Shown one piece after another: positions 23,378 to 30,558 of a stretch of 36,600 nucleotides of DNA. Source of the stretch: Solirubrobacterales bacterium. Lineage in GTDB: Bacteria; Actinomycetota; Thermoleophilia; Solirubrobacterales; 70-9. Within the stretch, counting starts at the first letter, position 1. Every line of letters starts with the position of its first letter. A program made the translations under genes and the position numbers. A model generated the notes under the pieces. That model saw only the letters and a program-made list of their open reading frames with translations, ran no database searches and was not told the origin of the DNA. The stretch lies in NCBI GenBank assembly GCA_025964255.1, contig JAOPZF010000044.1, forward strand, positions 1 to 36,600, in the 5' to 3' direction.

Positions 23378-24222
23378 CAGACGAAGCGCTGGACGAATTT
23401 GAGCGCGGTGTCGCAGACCGGGCGCCAACCGCTACCGATCGTCAGGCCGTGGCTCGCGCCCTCGATCTCGACCAGCTCGGTGATGCCTTTGTTTTTCTCC
23501 TGTTTCTTGAAGATCGCCTCGTTGATCGCCTTCGGCGAGACGTGGTCCTCGCTCCCGTAGGCGATCAGCATCGGACCGCGGTCGGGGTTTTTGTGGTCGA
23601 CCTTGGCCTCGGTCCAAGGGTTGAAGTTGGCGCTCGCGGCCTGGAACAGCGGCACGCCCGACCCGGGGACCGAGTATTCGTTGTAAAGCTGTTTCGCCTC
23701 GTCCTCGCTGAACGTGTTGGCGAACGAATAACGGAACTGGTCGTAGGTGAGCGGCACGGCGCGATGGCGGTTGGCCGGGTTCTCGAGCACCGGTTTGGCC
23801 GACTTCAGCGACGAGTACGGCAGCGGCAGGACGCCGCGGAACGGAGCGGAGTCAAAGGAGACCGAGGCGGCGGAGAGGCCGCGGCCGGCGAGGATCTGGG
23901 TCAGCAGGCCGCCGAAGGAGTGGCCGATGATCGCGGGCTTCTTGTCGAGTCCCTGGATCACCTCGTCGAAGTGGTCGGCGATCTGGCCGACCGACTTTTT
24001 GGCGAACACCTCAGGATGCTCTTTCGCCTCGGCGACCGTCTCCGGGTCATCGGGCCAGCCCGGGGTCAGCGTCGTGTACCCGGCCCGTTTGAACACGGCG
24101 GTCCAGCGGTCCCAACTGCTCGGCAGCAGCCACAGGCCGTGGACGAAGACGACGGGTTGTTTCCCGGTCGCGTTCGCTTTCGTTACCTGCTCCGCCTCGT
24201 GCTCGGTGATCGTCGTAGCCAT
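23377..24222 (-). CDS. Alpha/beta hydrolase
   Basis: 281 residues from ATG 24220-24222, with AAGGGG 7 nt upstream. Oxyanion motif VFVHGLW (26-32), nucleophile elbow GHSFGG (Ser102), an acid in AYGSEDHVSP and a histidine in EGASHGLTIG. A cap region around 130-215 separates the core strands (YSSLKSAKPVLENPAN and onward). No signal peptide. The family covers esterases, lipases and peroxidases; no narrower assignment is justified. First gene of a two-gene unit with the SDR. A weak hairpin at 24269-24296 separates it from the acidic protein gene upstream. Confidence 0.92.
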   Translation of the reverse strand: MATTITEHEAEQVTKANATGKQPVVFVHGLWLLPSSWDRWTAVFKRAGYTTLTPGWPDDPETVAEAKEHPEVFAKKSVGQIADHFDEVIQGLDKKPAIIGHSFGGLLTQILAGRGLSAASVSFDSAPFRGVLPLPYSSLKSAKPVLENPANRHRAVPLTYDQFRYSFANTFSEDEAKQLYNEYSVPGSGVPLFQAASANFNPWTEAKVDHKNPDRGPMLIAYGSEDHVSPKAINEAIFKKQEKNKGITELVEIEGASHGLTIGSGWRPVCDTALKFVQRFV

Positions 24223-24268
24223 CCAGACACCCCTTAAGTGAATTCGGTTGAGATTTCTGTCCAACCTA

Positions 24269-24296
24269 GCGCTCGGTCCCGCCTCGGTGGGAGCGC
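24269..24296 (-). terminator. Possible terminator after the acidic protein gene
   Basis: GCGCT (24269-24273) pairs with AGCGC (24292-24296), and CCC (24278-24280) with GGG (24289-24291), around an 8-nt loop with a 4-nt bulge. It lies downstream of the minus-strand gene ending at 24317. No U-tract. Confidence 0.3.
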
Positions 24297-24316
24297 CGCT
24301 GTGAAGGGGGCGAGCG

Positions 24317-24676
24317 TCAGTCTTCGACGACGCCGTCGGCGTCCTCGCGACCGGGGTCCTGGCCTTCCTCGTCCTCATCGAGCTCGTCGTCGCCCTGTTC
24401 GAGCGCGGTCTCGGAGACGGAGCCGGTCGAGCCGGGGTGGTAGCTCGTCTGGAAGGCCTCGAGCGCGCGGTCGCGCCCGTCTTCGTCGACCGGCACGTCG
24501 TCGGAGATGCGGACCCACTCGGCACCCTCGTAGGCCTCCATGTTGAAGACCTCCTGGTCGATCGAGGCGGAGTCGTCGACGATCACGACGACCTCGGTCT
24601 GCGGGTTGAAGTAGGTGCCGGGCTGGACCAGCAACTCCTCGACCTCGTACAGGTTCTCCTCGGGATCGACAGGCAT
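24317..24676 (-). CDS. Highly acidic lysine-free hypothetical protein
   Basis: 119 residues from ATG 24674-24676. It holds 17 Asp and 20 Glu against four Arg and no Lys, so the pI is very low. The N-terminal half looks folded (YEVEELLVQPGTYFNPQTEVVVIVDDS, then EWVRISDDVPVD). The last 35 residues are an acidic, disordered-looking tail. No family recognised. TAATAT (-10-like) 9 nt before ATG and the lack of a ribosome site suggest a leaderless mRNA. Codon use (mostly GAG for Glu) is like that of cytoplasmic neighbours, so this is probably a real gene. Confidence 0.65.
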   Translation of the reverse strand: MPVDPEENLYEVEELLVQPGTYFNPQTEVVVIVDDSASIDQEVFNMEAYEGAEWVRISDDVPVDEDGRDRALEAFQTSYHPGSTGSVSETALEQGDDELDEDEEGQDPGREDADGVVED

Positions 24677-24708
24677 CGGCGCCGGATATTAAAGAATCCG
24701 CCCCGCGT

Positions 24709-25161
24709 TCAGCCGGCCAGCTCGGCCAGTTGACGCGCCGTCTCGGCCTCGACGTCGAGCGGCTCCAGCCCTTGCCGCAGGCGGCGTTCGTTGCGGGCGA
24801 CGACGAGCTGGCGGACCTCCGCCCGCAGCGCCTCGTCGCGAGCCGCCGGCGGCGCCTCCGCGGTCGCCGCGAGGAGCCGCGCCGACTCGGCCTCGACGTC
24901 GATCTCCGGCCCGCCGCTCTCGCGCCGCCGCGCCGCTTTCGCCTCCAGCATCTGGCGCACCTCGGCCGCCTGGATCGCGGGATCGACTGGCGCCGGCGCC
25001 TCCCGCCCGCGCGGCGGCTCCTCCTTGAGGATCGCGAAGGTCCCACCCCCGTAGGAGTTCCAGCCCCCGGTCAGCCGTTTCAGCCCGAATCCGATCGCGG
25101 GGGCCACGACGAAGGCGAACACCAGCAGTGCCACCGCCTTCGTCCCCACGGAGATCGCCAT
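24709..25161 (-). CDS. Membrane-anchored protein with two tandem charged repeats
   Basis: 150 residues from ATG 25159-25161; GTG four codons upstream is possible. One N-terminal membrane helix (AVALLVFAFVVAPAIGFGL, 9-27) is followed by a Gly/Tyr turn and a linker. Then come two copies of a 33-residue motif at 66-98 and 114-146, with shared positions AEVRQ, AR-x-x-RR and DVEAE-x-AR-x-LA. Each is likely a helix pair. The repeats face the cytoplasm or the outside depending on topology, which cannot be decided here. Family not recognised. Divergent from acyl-CoA dehydrogenase, with a TetR-type operator between. Confidence 0.65.
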   Translation of the reverse strand: MAISVGTKAVALLVFAFVVAPAIGFGLKRLTGGWNSYGGGTFAILKEEPPRGREAPAPVDPAIQAAEVRQMLEAKAARRRESGGPEIDVEAESARLLAATAEAPPAARDEALRAEVRQLVVARNERRLRQGLEPLDVEAETARQLAELAG

Positions 25162-25204
25162 GAGAACCCCCACACGGGGAGCCTATCCGGTACTCTGGCG
25201 TTGG

Positions 25205-25220
25205 TTGACTGACCAGTCAA
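25205..25220. promoter_or_regulatory. TetR-type operator upstream of acyl-CoA dehydrogenase
   Basis: TTGACTG-AC-CAGTCAA, perfect 7-bp arms with a 2-bp centre. The TGACTG/CAGTCA arms are typical of TetR-family regulators of fatty-acid and related catabolism. A -10-like TACTCT at 25191-25196 would place it at the transcription start, where binding would repress. No matching regulator gene is adjacent. Confidence 0.7.
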
Positions 25221-25279
25221 TCGGGAACGCCGCCGGCGCTCCTCACCAACTTGGAAGCAACGACAAAGGAGCCACAGCG

Positions 25280-26512
25280 GTGGTTGACTTCACCCTGACC
25301 GACGAACAGAAAGACCTGAAAGAGCTCGCGCACTCGTTCGCCGAGAAAGAGATGCGCCCGGTCGCCTGGGAGTACGACAAGGACGGCACCTGGCCCGACG
25401 CGGTACTGCGTAAGGCCTGGGACGTCGGCCTGATGAACACCCACGTCCCCGAGGCCTACGGCGGCCCGGGTCTCGATTACCTCTCCGGCTGCGTGATCGA
25501 GGAGGAGATCGGTTGGGGCTGCTCCGGCATCGGCACCTCGCTGATGGCGAACGGCCTGGCCGCCGCGCCGGTCGGACTCGGCGGCTCCGAGGCGACGAAA
25601 AAGAAGTACCTCGGCGGCCTCGTCGAAGACTTCAAACTCGCCTCGTTCTGCCTCACCGAGCCGGACGCCGGCTCCGACGTCAGCGGGATGAAAACCCGCG
25701 CCGTCAAGCAGGGTGACAAGTACATCATCAACGGCTCCAAGTGCTTCATCACCAACGGCACCTACGCCGACTGGTTCACGGTGTATGCCAAGACCGACCC
25801 GGACGCCGGTCACCGCGGCATGTCCGCCTTCGTCGTCGACGCGAACTCCCCGGGGGTCAGCATCGACAAGAAGGAGGACAAGATGGGTCAGCGGGCCTCG
25901 AACACCGCGACGATCTCCTTCAACGACGTCGAGGTGCCCGCCGAGAACCTGCTCGCCGAAGAAAACAAGGGCTTCAAACTGGCGATGATGACCCTCGACC
26001 GCACCCGTCCGGGCGTCGCGGCGATGGCCGTCGGGATCGCCCGTGCCGCCTTCGAGTTCGCCTGCGATTACTCGAAGGAACGGGTCCAGTTCGGTGTGCC
26101 GATCGCGATGCACCAGGCGATCCAGTTCATGATCGCCGACATGGCGACCAAGGTCGACGCGGGTCGCCTGCTGACCTGGGACTCGGCCGTGCAGCTCGAC
26201 CGGGGCCAGCGCAACACGCTGCGCTCGTCGGAGGCCAAGCGGTTCGCCTCGGACTCGGCGATGGAGGTCACCACCGACGCCGTCCAGGTCTACGGCGGCT
26301 ACGGCTTCATCAAGGATTACCCGGTCGAGAAACTGATGCGCGACGCGAAGATCATGCAGCTCTACGAGGGGACGAGCCAGATCCAGCGCCTCGTCATCGC
26401 CAAAGAGGTGCTGCTGCCGCGCAACATCGACGAGATCACGCCGGAGGCACAGGCCAAGAAGGCTGACGCCGCTCGCAACTCGCAGGCCGAGCAGGCCGCG
26501 GCCACCGTCTAG
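25280..26512 (+). CDS. Acyl-CoA dehydrogenase
   Basis: 410 residues from GTG 25280, with AAAGGAG 8 nt upstream; the frame further left is not conserved. Three-domain flavoprotein: N-terminal helical domain (DFTLTDEQKDLKELAHSFAEKE), the FAD/substrate strand segment FCLTEPDAGSDVSGMKT, and the C-terminal helical domain with YGGYGFIKDYPVEKLMRDAK and the catalytic-base region LYEGTSQIQRLVIAKE. It oxidises acyl-CoA to enoyl-CoA, passing electrons to ETF. Chain-length preference is unknown; the overall pattern is like short- to medium-chain enzymes. A TetR operator 60 nt upstream suggests induction by acyl-CoA. A strong hairpin follows the stop. Confidence 0.95.
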   Translation: MVDFTLTDEQKDLKELAHSFAEKEMRPVAWEYDKDGTWPDAVLRKAWDVGLMNTHVPEAYGGPGLDYLSGCVIEEEIGWGCSGIGTSLMANGLAAAPVGLGGSEATKKKYLGGLVEDFKLASFCLTEPDAGSDVSGMKTRAVKQGDKYIINGSKCFITNGTYADWFTVYAKTDPDAGHRGMSAFVVDANSPGVSIDKKEDKMGQRASNTATISFNDVEVPAENLLAEENKGFKLAMMTLDRTRPGVAAMAVGIARAAFEFACDYSKERVQFGVPIAMHQAIQFMIADMATKVDAGRLLTWDSAVQLDRGQRNTLRSSEAKRFASDSAMEVTTDAVQVYGGYGFIKDYPVEKLMRDAKIMQLYEGTSQIQRLVIAKEVLLPRNIDEITPEAQAKKADAARNSQAEQAAATV

Positions 26513-26527
26513 TCCCACCCCGGTGTT

Positions 26528-26570
26528 GACGGGCCGAAAACTCAAGCTGTAGTTGAGTTTTCGGCCCGTC
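26528..26570. terminator. Bidirectional terminator hairpin with 18-bp perfect stem
   Basis: Left arm 26528-26545 and right arm 26553-26570 are perfectly complementary over 18 bp, with a 7-nt loop (GCTGTAG). Each arm has a GC-rich base and an AT-rich upper part (CCGAAAACTCAA). It lies between the convergent acyl-CoA dehydrogenase and DrrB-type genes and suits both. No long U-tract follows. Confidence 0.75.
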
Positions 26571-26590
26571 GCGCGGATTGCGCGCGGGGG

Positions 26591-27445
26591 TCAGCCGGTG
26601 GTGCGCTTACGGTAGGCGCGGAGGGTGAACGGGATGACGGCCGCGAGGATCGCGACGCACCAGATCAGTCCCGCGACCACCGGATGCTCGAGCGGCCAGG
26701 CCGCGCCCGAGGGGATCGCGGTCGGGTTCCCGAACAAGGTCCGCACCGCCGCCGCCCAGGCACTGACCGGGTTGTATTCGGCGACCTGACGGAGGCCTTC
26801 GGGCAGGCCGCCGACCGGCACGAACGTGTTGGCGACGAAGGTCAGCGGGAAGACCGTGACGAAGGCGATCCCCTGCACCGCGTCGGCCGAGCGGACGAGC
26901 ACCCCGATCAGGGTCCCGACCCAGATCATCGTGATCGCCAGGAGCATCAGCAGCCCGAACCCGGCCACCGCTTCGATCACCGAGGAGTTGATCCCCCAGC
27001 CGACGATCAGGCCGCTGATCACCATGATCGTGATCGCCAGGCAGTTGGCCGCGAACTCCGCGGTGAGGTGGCCGATCAGGAACGCCGGGCGTGACATCGG
27101 CAGCGAGCTGAAGCGGTCGATGATCCCTTCGCCGAGGTCGGTCGCCATCGACGTCCCCGGTCCCATCAGCCCGAAGACGAGCGTCTGGACGAGGATTCCG
27201 CCGATCAGATATTCGTGGTAATCGCCGCCGCCGGGGACGTGGATCACGCCGCCGAAGACGTAGGCGAAGAGCAGCACGAACATGATCGGCTGCAGGGTTA
27301 CGTCGAACAGCTTCTCCGGGATCTGGCGGATGTGGGCGAACTGGCGCTTCGCCAGGACCCAGGCGTCGGAGGCCAGCCAGCGGATGCGGGCGGGCCCGGG
27401 AGACGACTTGGGCAGGGCGACGCCGGCGATCGCGTTGGCGTTCAT
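26591..27445 (-). CDS. ABC-2 type export permease (DrrB-like)
   Basis: 284 residues. A cytoplasmic N-terminus (AKRQFAHIRQIPEKLFDVTLQPIMFVLLF) is typical of Drr-type permeases, followed by six membrane helices. The conserved segments GIIDRFSSLPMSRPAFL and FVANTFVPVGGLPEGLRQVAEYNPVSAW are the DrrB/ABC-2 signatures. ATG 27443-27445 overlaps the ATPase stop (ATGA, 4 nt), so the pair is translationally coupled. It exports a hydrophobic drug-like or lipid compound; substrate unknown. The operon end is marked by the strong hairpin at 26528-26570. Confidence 0.93.
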   Translation of the reverse strand: MNANAIAGVALPKSSPGPARIRWLASDAWVLAKRQFAHIRQIPEKLFDVTLQPIMFVLLFAYVFGGVIHVPGGGDYHEYLIGGILVQTLVFGLMGPGTSMATDLGEGIIDRFSSLPMSRPAFLIGHLTAEFAANCLAITIMVISGLIVGWGINSSVIEAVAGFGLLMLLAITMIWVGTLIGVLVRSADAVQGIAFVTVFPLTFVANTFVPVGGLPEGLRQVAEYNPVSAWAAAVRTLFGNPTAIPSGAAWPLEHPVVAGLIWCVAILAAVIPFTLRAYRKRTTG

Positions 27446-28452
27446 GCTGCGGCCTCCTCGTTGGTTTCAGCGGGGACGGGGGTGGGTGCCTCCCGGTGGC
27501 GGGCGCGCGGCGAGGTCAGGGAGAAGAAGACGTCGTCGAGCGTCGATTCGCGGCGGCGCACGTCGTGGGCGTCGATGCCGCCGTCCTCGAGCGCCCGCAC
27601 GACCTCGATCAGCCGCGTCGACTCGCTCGCCGGAGCGGTGACGAGGAGCTCCTCGCGGTCGATCTCGGCGGGTCCGGCGGCGACCCCCTCGAGCGCCCGC
27701 GCCACGCCGGCGAGCTGCTCCGGGTCGTCGACGGTGACGACGACGCGTTCGCCACCGTGCTGCGCTTTCAACTGGGTCGGCGTGCCGGTGGCGACGATCT
27801 TTCCGTGGTCGAGCAGGACGATGTCGTCGGCGAGCACGTCGGCCTCCTCCAGATACTGGGTGGTGAGGATCACCGTGGTGCCGCCGCCGACGAGCTGGCG
27901 GAGGATGTCCCAGAGCTCGTTGCGGCTTTCCGGGTCGAGGCCGGTGGTCGGCTCGTCGAGGAAGAGCACCGGGGGCGAGGCGACGAGGCTGGCGGCGAGG
28001 TCGAGGCGACGACGCATGCCGCCGCTGTAGTCCTTGACCAGGCGGTCGCCCGCGTCGTCGAGGCCGAGCTCGGTAAGCAGCTCGGCCCCCCGCGCCCGCG
28101 CCACCTTCGCGGGCAGGTGGTAGAGGCGGCCGATCATCTCCAGGTTGGCGGCGCCGCTCAGCAGGCCGTCGACGGTCGGGGACTGGCTGGTCAGCCCGAT
28201 CTGCTCGCGGACCTGCAGCGGTTCGGTGACGACGTCGTGGCCGACCACCGTCGCGCGGCCCTCGGATGGGGCGGCGAGCGTGGTGAGGATCCGGATCGCG
28301 GTCGTCTTGCCGGCGCCGTTATGGCCGAGCAGGCCAAGCACCGAGCCGGTCGGAACCACCAGGTCGAACTCGCGGAGAGCCCACTGGTCGCCGTAGCGCT
28401 TGCCGAGGCCTTCGGCCACGACGGCGTGGGAAGTGTTTGGTTCTTGTTTCAT
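27442..28452 (-). CDS. ABC exporter ATP-binding protein (DrrA-like)
   Basis: 336 residues from ATG 28450-28452; a longer frame to 28920 would run through the divergent regulator and was rejected. Walker A is LGHNGAGKTTAIRIL, signature YSGGMRRRLDLAASLV, Walker B VLFLDEPTTGLD and H-loop TTQYLEEAD. The C-terminal 100-residue extension with the motif ESTLDDVFFSLT is typical of DrrA. Partner of the permease overlapping by 4 nt. The start codon itself lies inside the left arm of an operator cluster (28450-28466), so the divergent TetR regulator probably controls it. Confidence 0.95.
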   Translation of the reverse strand: MKQEPNTSHAVVAEGLGKRYGDQWALREFDLVVPTGSVLGLLGHNGAGKTTAIRILTTLAAPSEGRATVVGHDVVTEPLQVREQIGLTSQSPTVDGLLSGAANLEMIGRLYHLPAKVARARGAELLTELGLDDAGDRLVKDYSGGMRRRLDLAASLVASPPVLFLDEPTTGLDPESRNELWDILRQLVGGGTTVILTTQYLEEADVLADDIVLLDHGKIVATGTPTQLKAQHGGERVVVTVDDPEQLAGVARALEGVAAGPAEIDREELLVTAPASESTRLIEVVRALEDGGIDAHDVRRRESTLDDVFFSLTSPRARHREAPTPVPAETNEEAAA

Positions 28453-28516
28453 TTCGTACCTCGTACGTTGTCGTGGTACAGCGTACGAGCAAGCTAGCGG
28501 TACGATGTACGAAATG
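28450..28516. promoter_or_regulatory. Operator cluster covering both start codons of exporter and regulator
   Basis: Left arm 28450-28466 and right arm 28500-28516 are reverse complements at 16 of 17 positions. They contain GTAC-centred TCGTAC/GTACGA units. A second, nested inverted repeat is CTCGTACG (28461-28468) with CGTACGAG (28482-28489). The outer arms include the ATG codons of drrA-like and tetR-like genes. This looks like a multi-site operator for the TetR protein encoded next to it. Confidence 0.7.
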
Positions 28517-29503
28517 TCAAGCGACTCCGACAAGAAGCGCGAGGAACGCGACCGGGAACGGTTGGAAGAGCGCGCCGCCCGCGCCCGCGAGAAGGTCGAA
28601 CGGGCCGAAGCGAAGGTGCGCGACCGTTCCGAGCAGGCGCAGGACCAGATCGCCCGGGCGCTGGACCAGGTCGCCGACGCCGAAGATCGTGCGGGGGAGA
28701 AGGTCGCCCGGGCGATCGAGCGGGCCGAACGGGCCGGTAGCGACCGGGCCCGTGGCGATGGGACCGGCGAGCGCGCCGCGGTGGTGGACGAGGCCGAGCC
28801 GCCGATCTGGTTCCGCGACGAGCCCGCCTCGCGCCGCCCGGCCCACACCCGCGCCGACATCGCCCGCGCGGCGCTCGAGATCGCCGACTCGGAAGGCTTC
28901 GACGCGGTCTCGATGCGCAAGGTCGCCCAGCGCCTCGGTGCGGGGACGATGACCCTCTACCACTACGTCCGCAACAAGGGCGAGCTGATCGCGCTGATGA
29001 GCGACGCGGTGATGGCCGAGTTGGTCGTGCCCGAGGGGGAGCTCTCCGACGACTGGCGCTCGGCGCTGACCCAGATCGCCAACCGCAGCCACGACGCCTT
29101 CTCCGCCCATCACTGGGTCTTCCAGAAGATGGGCGAGGACGGGTCCCCGGGGCCGAACGGGATGCGCCACTTCGAGCAGTCGCTGCGGGCGGTCGCCGGC
29201 CTCGGCCTCGATCGGGAGCAGACCTTCGAGGTGATCGGCCAGGTCGATGACTACGTCTTCGGCTACTCCCTCCGCGAGGTCCAAGAGCGCAAAGAGCAGG
29301 AGCATGGCTGGGCGCCCGAGGTCGTCGACTTCTTCAGACGGGAACTGGACAGCGGCGACTACCCGCTGATCAGCGAGTTCTTCGGCGACGACTTCGAGGC
29401 GACCTTCGAGGAGGCGATGGAGTTCATGTCCGACGGTGCCCGCTTCGACCGCGGCCTCGCCCGCCTCCTCGACGGCATCGAAGCCGAGTTCGCCCCCAAA
29501 TAG
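28505..29503 (+). CDS. TetR-family regulator with long coiled-coil N-terminus
   Basis: 332 residues from ATG 28505; ATG 28514 is an alternative. The TetR DNA-binding domain is at about 115-162 (TRADIARAALEIADSEGFDAVSMRKVAQRLGAG, then TLYHYVRNKGEL). It is followed by a ligand domain of the TetR_C type (SDDWRSALTQIANRSHDAF and onward). TetR proteins are usually about 200 residues with the HTH near the N-terminus. Here about 100 extra residues come first: a charged Arg/Glu/Ala-rich helix (9-75) followed by a flexible part. It is divergent from the Drr exporter with a shared operator, so it very likely represses the exporter and itself. Confidence 0.92.
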   Translation: MYEMSSDSDKKREERDRERLEERAARAREKVERAEAKVRDRSEQAQDQIARALDQVADAEDRAGEKVARAIERAERAGSDRARGDGTGERAAVVDEAEPPIWFRDEPASRRPAHTRADIARAALEIADSEGFDAVSMRKVAQRLGAGTMTLYHYVRNKGELIALMSDAVMAELVVPEGELSDDWRSALTQIANRSHDAFSAHHWVFQKMGEDGSPGPNGMRHFEQSLRAVAGLGLDREQTFEVIGQVDDYVFGYSLREVQERKEQEHGWAPEVVDFFRRELDSGDYPLISEFFGDDFEATFEEAMEFMSDGARFDRGLARLLDGIEAEFAPK

Positions 29504-29539
29504 CGCCCCGAGGGACGAAAGCCGGGGGAGACTTCACCC

Positions 29540-29644
29540 CGCGGTCGACCTTAGTTACGGCATGGGAGGCGCGGTCGACCTAAGTGAACCGATGGATAAC
29601 GAGGGTCGACCGCGCCCGGGTGGACGTAACAAAGTTCGACCGCG
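29540..29644. repeat. Mirror-symmetric array of four CGCGGTCGACC sites
   Basis: Two forward copies of CGCGGTCGACC (29540-29550, 29570-29580) and two inverted copies (GGTCGACCGCG at 29604-29614; GTTCGACCGCG with one mismatch at 29634-29644). Core starts are 30, 31 and 30 bp apart, about three helical turns. The centre of symmetry is at about 29592, the ATG of the following gene. Forward copies are followed by TTAGT and TAAGT. It is probably a protein-binding array. Confidence 0.65.
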
Positions 29645-30558
29645 GGGCCGGGGCCTTGCGGAACTCGCCCGACGGCAGCATGGGGTGGTCTCAATTCGGC
29701 AGCTTGAGCAGCTCTTCGGGTATTCACGCGTCGGGGTTAAGCGGCTCGTCGACTCGGGGCGGTTGCATCGCGCGTATCGGGGCGTGTACGTGGTAGGGCA
29801 CACGGATCTGTCGCTGCATGGGGAATGCCTGGCGGCGGTGTTGGCGGTTGGACCGGGTGCACTGCTCAGCTACTACTCGGCGGGGTGGCTTTGGGGACTT
29901 TGGTCCGGTTCGCCGAAGCCGATCCACGTCACCGCCTTTGTGCCGCGGCACCACACGGCCCCGAAAGGAATCACCCGCCATCGGGCACGGAACCTGGTCG
30001 AGGCCGACCGGGCGCTGATCGTCGGGATCCCGGTCACCTCGGTTCCCCGCACCATCCTCGACCTCGCCTGGAAGCTCCGCGCCGATCAGCTCGCGCGCGT
30101 CCTGGCGCAGGCCGAAGACCTTGGGCTGCTGGACCTCGATGAGCTCTACGCGGTGATCGAGCGCAATCGCGGTCAACCACGGCGCGAAGCGGCTCCGCCA
30201 TGCGCTGGCTACTTATGAGCGGCCGATCTACAGCCGGTCCGAGTTCGAGCGGCGCTTTGTCGCCCACCTAATCGGAGCGGGGTTGCCTCGACCAACGACC
30301 GGTTGGAACGAGGTGGGTCACGAGCTCGACGTCTACTGGCCCGAGCGCCGCTTCGCGGTCGAACTGGACACCTTCGAGACCCACGGCAACCGCGCCTCCT
30401 TCGAGGGCGACCGTGCCCGCGACTTGGCGCTCGCACTCGCCGGGATCGAGACGATCCGGGTCAGCGAACTTCAGTTCCGTCGCGAACCGAACGCCATCGC
30501 GGCAAACATCGCGACGCTCCTGGCCCGCCGCCCGCTCGACCCGGGCGCCGCCGCTTAG
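29592..30558 (+). pseudogene. AbiEi-like wHTH plus DUF559 nuclease-like protein, frameshifted
   Basis: ATG 29592 (or 29562) opens a frame with an AbiEi-like winged helix (ELARRQHGVVSIRQLEQLFG, then RLVDSGRLHRAYRGVYVVGH). The middle region ends at a stop at 30216-30218. The family's DUF559 endonuclease-like C-domain continues in the +1 frame from about 30175: GHELDVYWPERRFAVELD, then EGDRARDLALALAGIETIRVSE, to the stop at 30558. The join falls at 30171-30175; one extra base (or two missing) after GGT would explain it. Either a real inactivating mutation or a sequence error. AbiEi proteins are antitoxin-like autorepressors and DUF559 is a restriction-like fold. The last 4 nt overlap typA. Confidence 0.8.

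Noticed and set aside
26528-26570. Inverted repeats as ends of an insertion sequence
   Set aside because: A 7-nt loop leaves no room for an element. It lies between convergent gene ends, so a terminator is the better reading.
29540-29644. CRISPR array
   Set aside because: Repeats are only 11 bp and occur in both orientations, spacers are about 19-23 bp, and there are no cas genes.
30165-30180. Programmed ribosomal frameshift in the AbiEi-DUF559 gene
   Set aside because: No slippery heptamer or strong downstream structure was seen at the junction. A mutation or sequence error is simpler.
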